From: Pseudarthrobacter siccitolerans
GTDB lineage: Bacteria > Actinomycetota > Actinomycetes > Actinomycetales > Micrococcaceae
Length of the DNA: 64,000 nt
Reading direction: 5' to 3'
Assembly: GCF_001046895.1 (NCBI RefSeq)
Contig: NZ_CAQI01000028.1
Coordinates: 17,194 to 81,193, forward strand
Under the pieces are notes generated by a model. It searched no databases. It was given only the letters and a program-made list of their open reading frames with translations, and was not told where the DNA came from. Below are positions 48,384 to 57,244 of the stretch, one piece after another (position 1 is the first letter of the stretch; every line of letters begins with the position of its first letter). Both the position numbers and the translations under genes were made by a program.

Positions 48384-49832
48384 TTACTTCGCGTCGTCGA
48401 GGACCTCGTCGACGAGCTTCTCCAGGAACTCGCGGACGATCGCCTCCTTCTGCTCCGGCGTGACGCCGGGGACAGGGGAAGGAGCGACCGGCTCGACGAC
48501 CTCCGGAGTCGACGGAGTCGCCGGGTTCGCCAGGTCAGCCACGGCGGCCTTGATCGCGTCCAGGGGGACGTCGTCGCCGCACTGTGTAGCCATGATCTGA
48601 CGATGCCGGAAGAGCTCCAGCGGGCGGCCCGCGATCTTCTGAAGCTCGAAGATCAGGAGGGCCACGGTCGCCAGGGTTTCGGCGTCCATGCCGCCGTAAA
48701 CCTCGATGCTCCAGTGATCGTTACCGCCAGGCCCCGCGTGATAGGCGCGGTCCTTCAGGTCGACAAACTGGACGACGCGCTTACCCTCGACGCCGAAGTG
48801 AGCCGAAGCGACTCGCTCGCCCTGTGTAAACGTGCGGATCACAGAGTCCAGGTGGACGTCGAAGCGAGTCTCGCCCGCTATGAACTGATGCACGACCAGG
48901 CCGGAGGGCGGGTTCGGAATGTTGCCGCGCTCGAACTTGCCTTCGGCGGCCGGATGGATCTCCGTCACGAGCGAGCAAGCCGCCGCGAAGGAGTACGCCG
49001 GAGCGGGGGCCGGAGCCGGTGCAGGGGCAGGAGCGGGAGCCGGTGCAGGGGCAGGAGCCGGGGCGGCCGGACGCGGGACCTCGCCCAGGTAGGCCAGGCC
49101 GTCGATGTTGTCTCCGGCCGCGTTCGCCCAGACGAAGAAGCCGCTCTTCGTCTTGTACCAGGCGTCATTTCCGGGCGTGACAGCTTCGCCCTTGACGTAA
49201 CCGACGACGGCGATCACGGCGCCCAGGGCCAGGCCCTCCTCGTAGCCCGGAGCCTTCGGGGCGTCCGCCCAGGGGGCCGTCCGGACGTTCGCGCCTTCGG
49301 TCGTGACCTCGCGGGTCGCGTTGCCTCCGGCGACGGCGCCAGCGGGCGCAAGGGTGATGCTCAGGTCTTCCTTGTAGCCAGTGCAAAAGAGATCCGGGTT
49401 TACGCGCCCGTAGGTGTCCGTCTGGAGGTTGTAGCCGGGCGGGCAGAGCTCAAAGTGAAGATGCGGGCCGGTCGTCCATTTGCCGGTGTTGCCGGTGTAG
49501 CCGATCAGGTCGCCCTTGCGGACAGACTGGCCGCCGTTCACGAGCGACTGATTCAGGTGAGCCATGATGAAGTCCGGGCCGTCGGCTCCGGAGTTGAGCA
49601 CGATCACGATCCCGCCGCCGTGAGTCAGCCACCAGCGGTTAGAGGCGCCGGTCGGGTCGAGGACCCAGCCCTCGAAGTCGATCACGCCGTCGGCGGGCGC
49701 GTAGACCGGCGTCCCGATAGGACAGGCGAAGTCGATCCCGGTATGGCCGCCAGCGGGGTTTACGCCGCCAGGAAAGGCGCCGAAGTTCTGGCTCCTGGGC
49801 GTCCCCTTCGGGACAGGGTAGATGTATTTCAT
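48384..49832 (-). CDS. Bifunctional endolysin (M23 peptidase plus amidase)
   Basis: A 482-residue lysin. Residues about 10-150 form an M23 zinc peptidase (GGHTGIDFACPIGTPVYAP, HLHFEL) that cuts peptide cross-bridges. Residues about 180-260 resemble an SH3-type wall-binding domain. An Ala-Pro linker is followed by an N-acetylmuramoyl-L-alanine amidase (VVHQFIAGETRFD, AYHAGPGGNDHWSIEVYG, FRHRQIMATQCGDDVP). The end is a Pro-rich and helical tail. Two catalytic domains in one lysin are known in actinophages but not the rule. GAAAGGA precedes the ATG. Confidence 0.9.
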   Translation of the reverse strand: MKYIYPVPKGTPRSQNFGAFPGGVNPAGGHTGIDFACPIGTPVYAPADGVIDFEGWVLDPTGASNRWWLTHGGGIVIVLNSGADGPDFIMAHLNQSLVNGGQSVRKGDLIGYTGNTGKWTTGPHLHFELCPPGYNLQTDTYGRVNPDLFCTGYKEDLSITLAPAGAVAGGNATREVTTEGANVRTAPWADAPKAPGYEEGLALGAVIAVVGYVKGEAVTPGNDAWYKTKSGFFVWANAAGDNIDGLAYLGEVPRPAAPAPAPAPAPAPAPAPAPAPAPAYSFAAACSLVTEIHPAAEGKFERGNIPNPPSGLVVHQFIAGETRFDVHLDSVIRTFTQGERVASAHFGVEGKRVVQFVDLKDRAYHAGPGGNDHWSIEVYGGMDAETLATVALLIFELQKIAGRPLELFRHRQIMATQCGDDVPLDAIKAAVADLANPATPSTPEVVEPVAPSPVPGVTPEQKEAIVREFLEKLVDEVLDDAK

Positions 49833-49854
49833 TTGGTCCTTTCGGAAGGCACGA

Positions 49855-49883
49855 AAAAGGGACGGCCCGAAGTGGACCGTCCC
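49855..49883 (-). terminator. Terminator after the holin gene
   Basis: GGGACGG (49859-49865)/CCGTCCC (49877-49883) stem, then TTTTTCGTG on the minus strand. It separates the tail/lysis unit from the endolysin gene. Confidence 0.85.
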
Positions 49884-49903
49884 TAGACGTGATTGGGGGT
49901 TAG

Positions 49904-50152
49904 TTAGCCGACGACCGACGCTTCGGTCTTCGCCGCGCGGTGAGCGGGCAGGTTCGGCGCCTCGACCGGCGTCACCTTGCCGCGCGTCCAGACGACCAGG
50001 ACGGCGGTCCCGACGAGGTCGACGGCGAGGCCGATCGCGCTCTCCGCTTCGGGGGCGATCGGGAAGACGCCCAGGATCACGAGGACGTGAATAACGGCGG
50101 TGACGGCGGCGGTAATCGCGCCGCGGATTACGAGGGGTTCGCGTGCGTTCAA
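49904..50152 (-). CDS. Holin-like membrane protein (82 aa)
   Basis: An 82-residue protein with two membrane segments (GAITAAVTAVIHVLVILGVF and IGLAVDLVGTAVLVVW) and a polar basic tail, matching phage holins. It would form the pore for the endolysin encoded next. The start is TTG behind AAGGAG. Confidence 0.8.
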   Translation of the reverse strand: MNAREPLVIRGAITAAVTAVIHVLVILGVFPIAPEAESAIGLAVDLVGTAVLVVWTRGKVTPVEAPNLPAHRAAKTEASVVG

Positions 50153-50161
50153 AGGAGCTCC

Positions 50162-50440
50162 TTAGTTGATGATGCGATCCAGGAAGGGGACGGCCGCCAG
50201 GGCGAGGCCGCCGATCGAGGCGACGGTCGTCCAGAGGGTCCGGGGCGAGACGGTCGGCGTCGACTCCAGGACGCGGAGCCGCTTCTCGTGGTCCTCCAGG
50301 TCGCGGCCCTGGCTCTTGATATCGGCGCCATGCTGGGCGAGCGCGACGTCGACCTTCGCTTCCATGCGGGTAATCGCGACGAGGACGGCGGCGTCGGGAG
50401 CGTTCGCCGGGTCGAGGGAGTTAGTAGCGGTGCTAGGCAT
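50162..50440 (-). CDS. Second holin-like protein with coiled coil (92 aa)
   Basis: A 92-residue protein: a coiled coil (about 24-58, ITRMEAKVDVALAQHGADIK, LEDHEKRLRVLES) and a C-terminal membrane segment (LWTTVASIGGLALAAVPFL). This architecture is common beside actinophage holins. It overlaps the gene before it by TAATG. Confidence 0.75.
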   Translation of the reverse strand: MPSTATNSLDPANAPDAAVLVAITRMEAKVDVALAQHGADIKSQGRDLEDHEKRLRVLESTPTVSPRTLWTTVASIGGLALAAVPFLDRIIN

Positions 50441-50649
50441 TATTCAGTCGTCTCCTCCGCGAGCGGCGTCGGCTGCGGGTTAGGAGCCGGGACCGGGGCG
50501 GACGTTTGGGCGGGGGCGGCGGCCGCGTCGAAGACCAGGGCGCCCAGGGTCGCGGCGATATCGGCGATTAGCTCGTCCGGCACCTGGCCGGAGGCGCTAA
50601 CCGACGTACCGTTCGGACGCATGATCGAGAGCGAGACAGTAGCGGTCAT
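50440..50649 (-). CDS. Phage hypothetical protein (69 aa)
   Basis: A 69-residue protein. The first half MTATVSLSIMRPNGTSVSAS is beta-like; the second half is Ala/Pro-rich (APAQTSAPVPAPNPQP). Coupled by ATGA to the gene before it. Probably a tail- or lysis-associated protein. Confidence 0.6.
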   Translation of the reverse strand: MTATVSLSIMRPNGTSVSASGQVPDELIADIAATLGALVFDAAAAPAQTSAPVPAPNPQPTPLAEETTE

Positions 50650-50816
50650 TGAGTCGGTTTTCCCTTCGGGGGAGTGGTTGGCTTCCCAGGAGGCGAGGCG
50701 GGGCGCTTCGCCTGTACGGGAAGAGGCGTGCGTTTATACGGTGTCTGGACCAGGTAGACCCGCGCCTCGACGAGCTTCGCCGCGACGCGGGCCTTGATCC
50801 GGTCAGGGATCGGCAG
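50646..50816 (-). CDS. Phage small Pro/Lys-rich protein, CTG start (56 aa)
   Basis: An open frame with IPDRIKARVAAKLVEARVYL, then a Pro/Lys-rich tail (PASPPGKPTTPPKGKP). AAGGAGG lies six bases before a CTG; no ATG, GTG or TTG is available in frame near it. The stop overlaps the next ATG (ATGA). The frame is clean between two real genes, so it is probably translated. Confidence 0.5.
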   Translation of the reverse strand: MPIPDRIKARVAAKLVEARVYLVQTPYKRTPLPVQAKRPASPPGKPTTPPKGKPTQ

Positions 50817-50827
50817 AGAGGGCCTCC

Positions 50828-53791
50828 TTAGTAGGGCATTTTGTGGATCTTCCAGCGGGCGTCGATCACGTGGTCGTATTGGTACGACATTTGCGAGCGG
50901 ATATAGGAGTCCTTCTCGACGTAGATCACGCCGGTCTGAAGGAAGGTTTCCCAGACGTGCGAGTCGTTACCGGCCTGGACGAGGTTCTCGCCGTTCGGCG
51001 AGTACCAAAGCCGCGTCCAGCCGGTCCCAGGGTTACCGCGCGGGATGATGCCGAGCGAGACGGTGTAATAGCCCGCCTCTTTGAAGACGACCGAGCCAGG
51101 GATGCCGCCAGGCTCCGTGAACGTGTTGTGCGTCGTCCTCGCGGTGTCCCGCGTGACATAGCCGGAGTCCCATTGCGCGCCGCCTCCGGCGACGTTCCAG
51201 CCGGTCGTCGTGTATTCGGCGTGCTTCGTCTGGAAGCGGGCCTCGCCGCCGACGGTGAGGAGGCCGGTCACTTCCAGGTTGCCGCTCACTATCTTGTTTC
51301 CAAGCTCCCAGGCAGGAGACGGGGACGGAGCCGCGACGCGCGAGATCCGGACGGTCGAGAAGTAGCCCTTCGAGCCTCCCGAGTTCTGATAGACCTCGAA
51401 GATTAGCCGCTGATTCTTCGTCAGCTTGACGCCGGTCACAGTGCAGTTGACCGAGTCTTCGCCAGGGTTGAAGCTGGCGCGGCCGATCAGCCGGTCGCCG
51501 CCGTCGAGCTTGATCTCGATGAAGTTCCGGGCGCCGGTCACTCCGCCCTGCTGGCCGTAGCTGAACGTAATGTCGTAGACGCCGTCATTAATCATGGTCA
51601 GCGTCCCAGGGGCGGAGTTATCCGGGTTCGCCAGTTGCGACGAGGTCCCCATGCCGACATTCCAATACAGCGTCCCCAGGCGGGGGACCGGGACGGCCGC
51701 GTTCGGCATAGAGCCGGACGACTCCCAGACCTGGACCTCGCCCAGGGAAAGGTCCATACCGTTGACGTAGTATTTCGGCGCGCGGAAAGGCTTACCGGAG
51801 GTCGTGATCTGCGGCGATACGGTCAGCGTGTTCGGATAGGCGGACTCCGTCCCGTTCTCGATCTTCACAGTCTCCTGTTTGATCCCGGAGGAGAGCTCGA
51901 TCGCCAGGCCGTCGCGTGAAACCATCTGGGCGTAGGCGTACATATCGACGCCGGTCGGCTTGATCGCCATACCGGGGATCGGCGAGCCCTGCTTAGCCGG
52001 AGAGGGCGGCGGCCATTGCTCCGTACCGATCAGACCGACGCCGCCAGCGGCGCCGCCGACGACCATTTCCGTAGGGATCGGGGCGGGGGCGCCCCAGGCC
52101 GTCAGATTCTCGTAGTCGTAGCCGGTGCCGTGGGCGGTGAGCGTGCCGGTCACGCTCAGGCCGTCCGCGTTCGCCGTTAGATAGTTGATGTTGTCCGCGT
52201 CCCAGCCCCGAAGCCCCGTCTCGTCCAGGACGATACGGGCGCCCTCGCGGGCCGTCTGGATCGTCGCGCCGGTAATGACCATGCCGTCGATCGCGCCGTC
52301 GACGATAAGCTCGCCCCCAGCCATGCGGCGGATCACGACGTTATCGACGTAGAACTTATTCGTCGTCTCCGCGTTGTTCCCGAAGGTCGCCCAGGGCTGA
52401 AGGAAGTAAGTCCCATCCGGGACCGTGTAAACGCCCTCGCGCTCCTCGAAGACGGTCGTCTTCGTGGCGCCGAAGTCAGCGACGCGCGTCCAGGTGACTC
52501 CCGCCTTCTTCGCGTCATAGGTCCGGAAGCCGAGCCCCGTCGGGCCGGTCCCGACAGTGTTCAGGTGACGGCCCTCGAAGCGGACATAGAACTGATCTCC
52601 AGGCTTTACCGGGAAGATCGAGAGATCGTAGACGTCGTTATTCGAGCCGCTCTTCGCGTCGATCTCCAGGGCCTTGTTTGAGCCGTTGCCGGAAGTGAAG
52701 CCGGAGATATCCTTCACGCGGCAGGAGGAGTTATAGACCATGCCGCGCGGCGAGCCGTTCGCCGTGTCGCCCTCGAAGTCCGGATTGGAGAAGTAGTTCG
52801 TCCAGTCGCTTACGAGGATCTTGTCCGCCGTCACGGAGCCAGCGGCGAGCTTCGGCGTCGAGATCTGGCCGTCGCCGATGTGGGCGGAGACGAGGACCTC
52901 GTGGACCGTGGCCTCGTCGACGTACATTTTCGTGACGACGTTCGGGCTTACGAGCATGATCTCCAGGCCCAGGAAGCGGGCGGCGGCAGGAGGCGTAACC
53001 TGGCCCTCGTAAACGGCGAAGGTCGTCGAGAGGGAGCCGTTAGAGCGCACGTCGGAGTAGCTCAGGTAGACGCGGTTAGCGTCGTACCAGTTGACGCGGA
53101 GATACGTCCCCTTCGTCGTCGCCGTCCCGACGCCCATCCGGGCGGAGACATACCAGCGGCGGCCGGAGGCAGAGGAGACAGGGATAAACTTCTCCGCGAC
53201 CTGGCGGAGACGGAGGTTAGCGGACGTGCTCGTCGCGTCGAACTGGATCGCCACGGAGCCGGAGCTCGCGACGCCGGTCACAGGCTGGACGACGCCGCCA
53301 GTCATGGCCGAGAGCTCCCAGCCGATGATCGAGCCGGACTCGTCGAAGTCCTCGAAGGAGCCGTTAGCGACCAGGTTCGCCGACACGGTCCCGACGGAAA
53401 GCTGTTCGGCGGTGACGCTCCCGGCGCCCAGGTGCTTTGTCTGGACGGCGTCGGCTTCGATGTGGCCGCCGTTGATCTGCTCCGCGCCGATCGCCGGAGC
53501 CAGGATCGACTCCTCGACGATCAGGGAGCCGTCGAGGACGTTCGTCTCCGGGAGGAGCGTCCCGATGCCGCCCTTATTCAGAAGGAGGACAGTGTCGTCC
53601 GGGCCGAGCTCCGGGAGGACGTCGCCGGTCATGACGACGGGGGAGCCGTTGCGGTACTCCCACCACACGAAGCGGCCAGCGGTGCTCCCAGCCGGGACAG
53701 GGTAGCCTACGCCGTTGTAAGCAATGTTGAAGGCCGTCCAGGTGATCGACCCAGCGGCGGGCGTGTTGTGCGAGATATTGCTGGCGGCCAT
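50828..53791 (-). CDS. Large minor tail protein, receptor-binding candidate (987 aa)
   Basis: A 987-residue protein. The N-terminal about 100 residues (NTPAAGSITWTAF..YNGVGYPV) are related to the N-terminus of the next tail protein. Two carbohydrate-binding-like modules follow (NGSFEDFDESGSIIGWE at about 145 and SNPDFEGDTANGSPRG at about 335). A Gly-rich C-terminal half ends in a jelly-roll-like segment (GVYDITFSYGQQGG). It probably forms the tail tip fibre that meets the host wall. Confidence 0.8.
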   Translation of the reverse strand: MAASNISHNTPAAGSITWTAFNIAYNGVGYPVPAGSTAGRFVWWEYRNGSPVVMTGDVLPELGPDDTVLLLNKGGIGTLLPETNVLDGSLIVEESILAPAIGAEQINGGHIEADAVQTKHLGAGSVTAEQLSVGTVSANLVANGSFEDFDESGSIIGWELSAMTGGVVQPVTGVASSGSVAIQFDATSTSANLRLRQVAEKFIPVSSASGRRWYVSARMGVGTATTKGTYLRVNWYDANRVYLSYSDVRSNGSLSTTFAVYEGQVTPPAAARFLGLEIMLVSPNVVTKMYVDEATVHEVLVSAHIGDGQISTPKLAAGSVTADKILVSDWTNYFSNPDFEGDTANGSPRGMVYNSSCRVKDISGFTSGNGSNKALEIDAKSGSNNDVYDLSIFPVKPGDQFYVRFEGRHLNTVGTGPTGLGFRTYDAKKAGVTWTRVADFGATKTTVFEEREGVYTVPDGTYFLQPWATFGNNAETTNKFYVDNVVIRRMAGGELIVDGAIDGMVITGATIQTAREGARIVLDETGLRGWDADNINYLTANADGLSVTGTLTAHGTGYDYENLTAWGAPAPIPTEMVVGGAAGGVGLIGTEQWPPPSPAKQGSPIPGMAIKPTGVDMYAYAQMVSRDGLAIELSSGIKQETVKIENGTESAYPNTLTVSPQITTSGKPFRAPKYYVNGMDLSLGEVQVWESSGSMPNAAVPVPRLGTLYWNVGMGTSSQLANPDNSAPGTLTMINDGVYDITFSYGQQGGVTGARNFIEIKLDGGDRLIGRASFNPGEDSVNCTVTGVKLTKNQRLIFEVYQNSGGSKGYFSTVRISRVAAPSPSPAWELGNKIVSGNLEVTGLLTVGGEARFQTKHAEYTTTGWNVAGGGAQWDSGYVTRDTARTTHNTFTEPGGIPGSVVFKEAGYYTVSLGIIPRGNPGTGWTRLWYSPNGENLVQAGNDSHVWETFLQTGVIYVEKDSYIRSQMSYQYDHVIDARWKIHKMPY

Positions 53792-53832
53792 AAGTGCGAG
53801 CTCCTGGAATTAGCGAGTGGAAAGACAAAAAG

Positions 53833-53864
53833 AGGAAGGGGCCCTCGTGAGAGAGCCCCTTCCT
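53833..53864 (-). terminator. Terminator between two tail protein genes
   Basis: AGGAAGGGG/CCCCTTCCT stem with a 14-nt loop, then CTTTTTGTC on the minus strand. Confidence 0.85.
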
Positions 53865-53874
53865 GGGAGAGACG

Positions 53875-54720
53875 TCAGTACATGACGTGGCGGAGGATAT
53901 TCAGCTTCGAGGCCGATACGGCGCCGGAGCCTAGCTGCGTACCGCCGACGGTGCCGTCGACCATGTTCGCGCCGGAGAGGACCTTCCCGGAGAACTTGTT
54001 CGCGTTGTTGATCGCGCCGGTCCCGAGCTTGTTCGCGTCGACCGCGCTGTTAGCAAGCTGGAGCGTGTTCACGGTGCCGTCGACCATGTTCGCGCCGTTC
54101 ACGACCTTGCCGGAGAAAAGCCCAGTGCTGTTGATCGCGCCGCTCCCGATCTTCCCGGCGACGACGGCGCCGTCCTTCAGTTCGGTGCCGGTCACGGCGC
54201 CCGGAGAGATCGCGTCGGTGTCGATCGCGTTGGTAGCGACGATCCGGGGAAGCGAGGCGTTGGTATCGCTGAGCATGTTCCGGGCGACGCCGGACTCGTT
54301 CACGAAGAGGAGGACGTCGCCGTCCGCGAGGACCGGCTTCGTCGCCGACATTTTGAGCGTCGTCGGCGTAGTGGCCGGGGTGAAGTACACGTACTGGAGC
54401 GCCGTGTTCCCGTTCGTGATCGCGTGATCCACGCCGTTGTAAACGACGTGAAGGTCGGCCCAGGCGATCGAGCCCGCCGTCGGCGAGTTGTTCGTGACGG
54501 TGTAACCGGTCAGGAAGACGCGGTCCTTGATGTTCAGGTCTTCGGCGAAGACCGTCCCCTTCGAGGCCCCGCCGCCGACGCGGTCGATAAGCTCGTAAGC
54601 CTGGCCGATCCGGAAGCTGAGATCCTCCAGGTAGTGATCGAGGCGCGCCTTCAGGAGATTCTCGATCTTCTTATCGAGAGCGGCGTCCAGGTCGATCGTG
54701 CCGGTAATTGTTTCGGTCAT
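53875..54720 (-). CDS. Minor tail protein with internal repeats (281 aa)
   Basis: A 281-residue protein. A coiled-coil start leads to NSPTAGSIAWADLHVVYNGVDH, the module shared with the 987-residue protein. The last 120 residues repeat a GANMVDGTV/NKLGTGAIN pattern (FSGKVVNGANMVDGTV and FSGKVLSGANMVDGTV), likely a beta-helical rod. The ATG at 54720 is used. Confidence 0.75.
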   Translation of the reverse strand: MTETITGTIDLDAALDKKIENLLKARLDHYLEDLSFRIGQAYELIDRVGGGASKGTVFAEDLNIKDRVFLTGYTVTNNSPTAGSIAWADLHVVYNGVDHAITNGNTALQYVYFTPATTPTTLKMSATKPVLADGDVLLFVNESGVARNMLSDTNASLPRIVATNAIDTDAISPGAVTGTELKDGAVVAGKIGSGAINSTGLFSGKVVNGANMVDGTVNTLQLANSAVDANKLGTGAINNANKFSGKVLSGANMVDGTVGGTQLGSGAVSASKLNILRHVMY

Positions 54721-54738
54721 AAGAGCCCCCAAAGGTGG

Positions 54739-55179
54739 TTAGTAAAGGCGGTGACGGTCGTCTTTGAACTTGCGAGCGACCAGGGAAAAATCGGCGATCT
54801 GAGACTCGCCGACAGCCCCCGGAGCAAGCGCTCCGGAAGGCACGACTCCGGCCTGGAAGGGCCAGGTGGTGAGAGAGCCCGCCTGGAGGCGGGCGTCGGT
54901 AACAGGGGAAGCGGCCGCGTCCTCGATCGCCGGGAGGATCTCCTCGTCGACGCGCCTCTTCTGGGCGACGAGCTCCTGGCCCGCCGCGTCGAGGTCCTCG
55001 TGGACAGTGACGAGATCCCGTTCGGCCTCGATCGCGGCGACCATAGCCTTCGGAAGCGGGACGGCCTCGCCCTCGACGTCGATCGTCGAGTGCTTTAGCT
55101 GGCTCGCCCGCTCCAGAGCCACAAGTCGCCGACGAGTGTCGGCCAATTCGGCGGCGAGACGTTCGGCGCTAGTTGCCAT
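54739..55179 (-). CDS. Minor tail-associated protein (146 aa)
   Basis: A 146-residue protein with a coiled-coil first half (ERLAAELADTRRRLVALERAS) and a turn-rich end (GVVPSGALAPGAVGESQIADFSLV) like the repeat part of the next protein. GGAGG precedes the ATG. Probably a tail-tip chaperone or fibre component. Confidence 0.65.
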   Translation of the reverse strand: MATSAERLAAELADTRRRLVALERASQLKHSTIDVEGEAVPLPKAMVAAIEAERDLVTVHEDLDAAGQELVAQKRRVDEEILPAIEDAAASPVTDARLQAGSLTTWPFQAGVVPSGALAPGAVGESQIADFSLVARKFKDDRHRLY

Positions 55180-55181
55180 AG

Positions 55182-56252
55182 TCAGCCTCCGTAAGTAAAT
55201 GAATCCGATCGTGCAAGGGTGAGAGTGGCCGTCGTGTCGCTCGTGAGCGCCCAGGCAGTGATCCGGCACCAAAGCGAGATCTCGCCCAGCCAGGGGAGAG
55301 TCGCCTCGACCAGGACGTCGTCGCCGACGTTCCAGGAGCCGATCGGCGCGTTAGGGTGCTCGCGGACAGTGATCGAGGAGATCGAGAGCGTTTGCTGGCG
55401 GCGAGTGAGCTCGCCACGGATCAGCGCGTCGAGCCTGGACTCGCTCGTGACGTCCTTCGCCGTGTAAACGTAGGACCGGCGAAGCCGTCCGTCGCGGACG
55501 GCCGTCGTGCTCCGGACAGCGCCGGGGCCTTCGCCCGCGCCGATGCCCAGGACCTCGTTAGCGAAGATCTCGCCGTCGAGCTCCGGGGTGACGACGCTCG
55601 CGACGTTGTCGCCCTGGATGAAAGCCAGGTCGTCCCGTCGGCGGCCGAGGCGCGGGTATCCGATCCGGAGCTCGTGCCGGATCTCCTCGCCGTCCCAGAA
55701 GTGCCGCTCCGCGTAGTCGAAGGGCGTCTCCTTCGCCAGTGCGTCGATCTCGCCCCCGACGTCGGGAGCATCCCACCAGCGGAGCTCGTAAGGCTCTTCA
55801 GCGGTCCCGACGACGGCGTTAGTCCGGTCGCCGGTCACGACCAGGCCCAGGTCGCCGTCCGCGTAGCTCTGGACGTGCTCCCACAGGAAGCGGACGACGT
55901 CGGCCGGGTCAGAGCCCGCCGTCTCGAAGTCGCCAGTGAAGGGGAGGCCGTGAGGGTAGGACGCGAAGCCCGCCGCCTCGACCTTCCAGGCGGCGCCGTC
56001 GAAGCCGGAGGAGACGACGATCCCGCCCCAGCGGATCTCGCCGTCCGCTTCGGCGTAAATGAACGTTCCCCACTCCTCCAGGAGGAGGCGGCCGTCGTGA
56101 GCCCGAAGGGTGCCGGTATCCGGCTTCACAGTGCCACGGAGCGAGCCAGCGCCGGAGAGATCCCAGCGGAGCTCGTCCCGGTGAAGGGGGAGCTCGAAGT
56201 CCAGGATCTCTCCAGTCGTGGCGCGCTGGGCGATATAGCGCCAGGTACTCAT
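55182..56252 (-). CDS. Minor tail / baseplate hub-like protein (356 aa)
   Basis: A 356-residue protein starting MSTWRYIAQRATTGEILDFELPL, with WGGIVVSSGFDG and a C-terminal SWNVGDDVLVEATLPWLG. The layout is that of Gp37-like baseplate or tail-hub proteins of actinophages, encoded after Dit. It abuts the next gene with no gap. Confidence 0.75.
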   Translation of the reverse strand: MSTWRYIAQRATTGEILDFELPLHRDELRWDLSGAGSLRGTVKPDTGTLRAHDGRLLLEEWGTFIYAEADGEIRWGGIVVSSGFDGAAWKVEAAGFASYPHGLPFTGDFETAGSDPADVVRFLWEHVQSYADGDLGLVVTGDRTNAVVGTAEEPYELRWWDAPDVGGEIDALAKETPFDYAERHFWDGEEIRHELRIGYPRLGRRRDDLAFIQGDNVASVVTPELDGEIFANEVLGIGAGEGPGAVRSTTAVRDGRLRRSYVYTAKDVTSESRLDALIRGELTRRQQTLSISSITVREHPNAPIGSWNVGDDVLVEATLPWLGEISLWCRITAWALTSDTTATLTLARSDSFTYGG

Positions 56253-57233
56253 TTAGACCGCTCGCTCGACGAAGTGGAGATCGAAGAGCGCGGAAGATCC
56301 GGGATCGACCAGGACCTCGCCGTCTGTCGAGGGGGTCACGTAGCGGAGGCCCTGGAGCTTCGCCGTTACGAGCTTGCCCTGGAGCGCCGTTACCGGCGCC
56401 CAGAGAGCGGGCATAACGTCGAAGCGCATACCGCCCAGGCCAGAGTCGCCGTTAATGTCGTAGGTCACTGGATCGCCGATCGCCCCGTCGAAGACCGCCC
56501 GGACCATGCCGTCGGCGTTTTCGTTGTGGATGCGGAGGACGCCGGTCAGGTTCACGGTCATAAAGACGTCGGTCGCCCAGTCCGGGACGCGGACCTGGGG
56601 CTTTAGGGCCGTCGGCCAGTCCGCCCAGGTATTGACGCCCGTAAGGTACTCGCCCTGGAGGGCGGCGTAAGGGATCATTTCCCGCCATTGCCGGGGCATT
56701 GCCAGGGCGCGAAGGTCCGTAATCATTGCCGCCGTGATCGTGCCGGTCGAGGCCGGGATATCGACCCTGGCGAGCGTGATCGCGGAGCGGCCGGAGTATC
56801 CGGGGACGTCCTGGAGCCGGGTCGTGCCGACGGGGACGTTCGGAATAACGCGAGTGAAGATATACGGGCCGACGGTCGGGTCCGCTGGATCTTGCCAGGG
56901 CTCGCCCGCCATAAAGGGATCTTCGATCTGGGCGACGATCAAGTCCGTCCGGCCGGAGCCGGAGCCAGTCGGCGCGATCTGGACCGTGTCCTCGACAGGG
57001 TTACGCGCGACGTAGGTCTGGGAGTCGCCTCCCGTCGCGCGGTTACGGATCAGGCCCGCCCCAGGGGCCACGTTCACGGAGCCGCCAGGGACGGGGAGGG
57101 CGGTCACCTTCAGGTCGCCAGGGGTGACGATCCCTTCGGCGCCGGAGGTTGCGGCGTAAGCCATGAGGCGGGCGACTTCGGGGGAGTGCTGGGCGCCGCC
57201 GCCGACAAACCAGGGGACAGAGTCCCAAGCCAT
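56253..57233 (-). CDS. Minor tail protein (326 aa)
   Basis: A 326-residue protein beginning MAWDSVPWFVGGGAQHSPEV, with SVNVAPGAGLIRNRATGG and a beta-rich C-terminal domain (DVFMTVNLTGVLRIHNENADG). Frequent in actinophage tail operons, between Dit and fibres. Exact role unknown. Confidence 0.75.
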   Translation of the reverse strand: MAWDSVPWFVGGGAQHSPEVARLMAYAATSGAEGIVTPGDLKVTALPVPGGSVNVAPGAGLIRNRATGGDSQTYVARNPVEDTVQIAPTGSGSGRTDLIVAQIEDPFMAGEPWQDPADPTVGPYIFTRVIPNVPVGTTRLQDVPGYSGRSAITLARVDIPASTGTITAAMITDLRALAMPRQWREMIPYAALQGEYLTGVNTWADWPTALKPQVRVPDWATDVFMTVNLTGVLRIHNENADGMVRAVFDGAIGDPVTYDINGDSGLGGMRFDVMPALWAPVTALQGKLVTAKLQGLRYVTPSTDGEVLVDPGSSALFDLHFVERAV

Positions 57234-57244
57234 AATTTCTCCTT

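Noticed and set aside
48990..49065. Short tandem repeats in DNA, possible CRISPR or VNTR
   Set aside because: The repeats encode the Ala-Pro linker of the endolysin; there are no spacers.
49395..49406. GTTTACGC sites (also at about 49758) as further copies of the operator motif
   Set aside because: They differ in the last bases of the otherwise invariant eight-base core. Only exact cores were counted.
48603..49886. A 427-codon plus-strand frame
   Set aside because: It is opposite the endolysin, which has intact M23 and amidase motifs.
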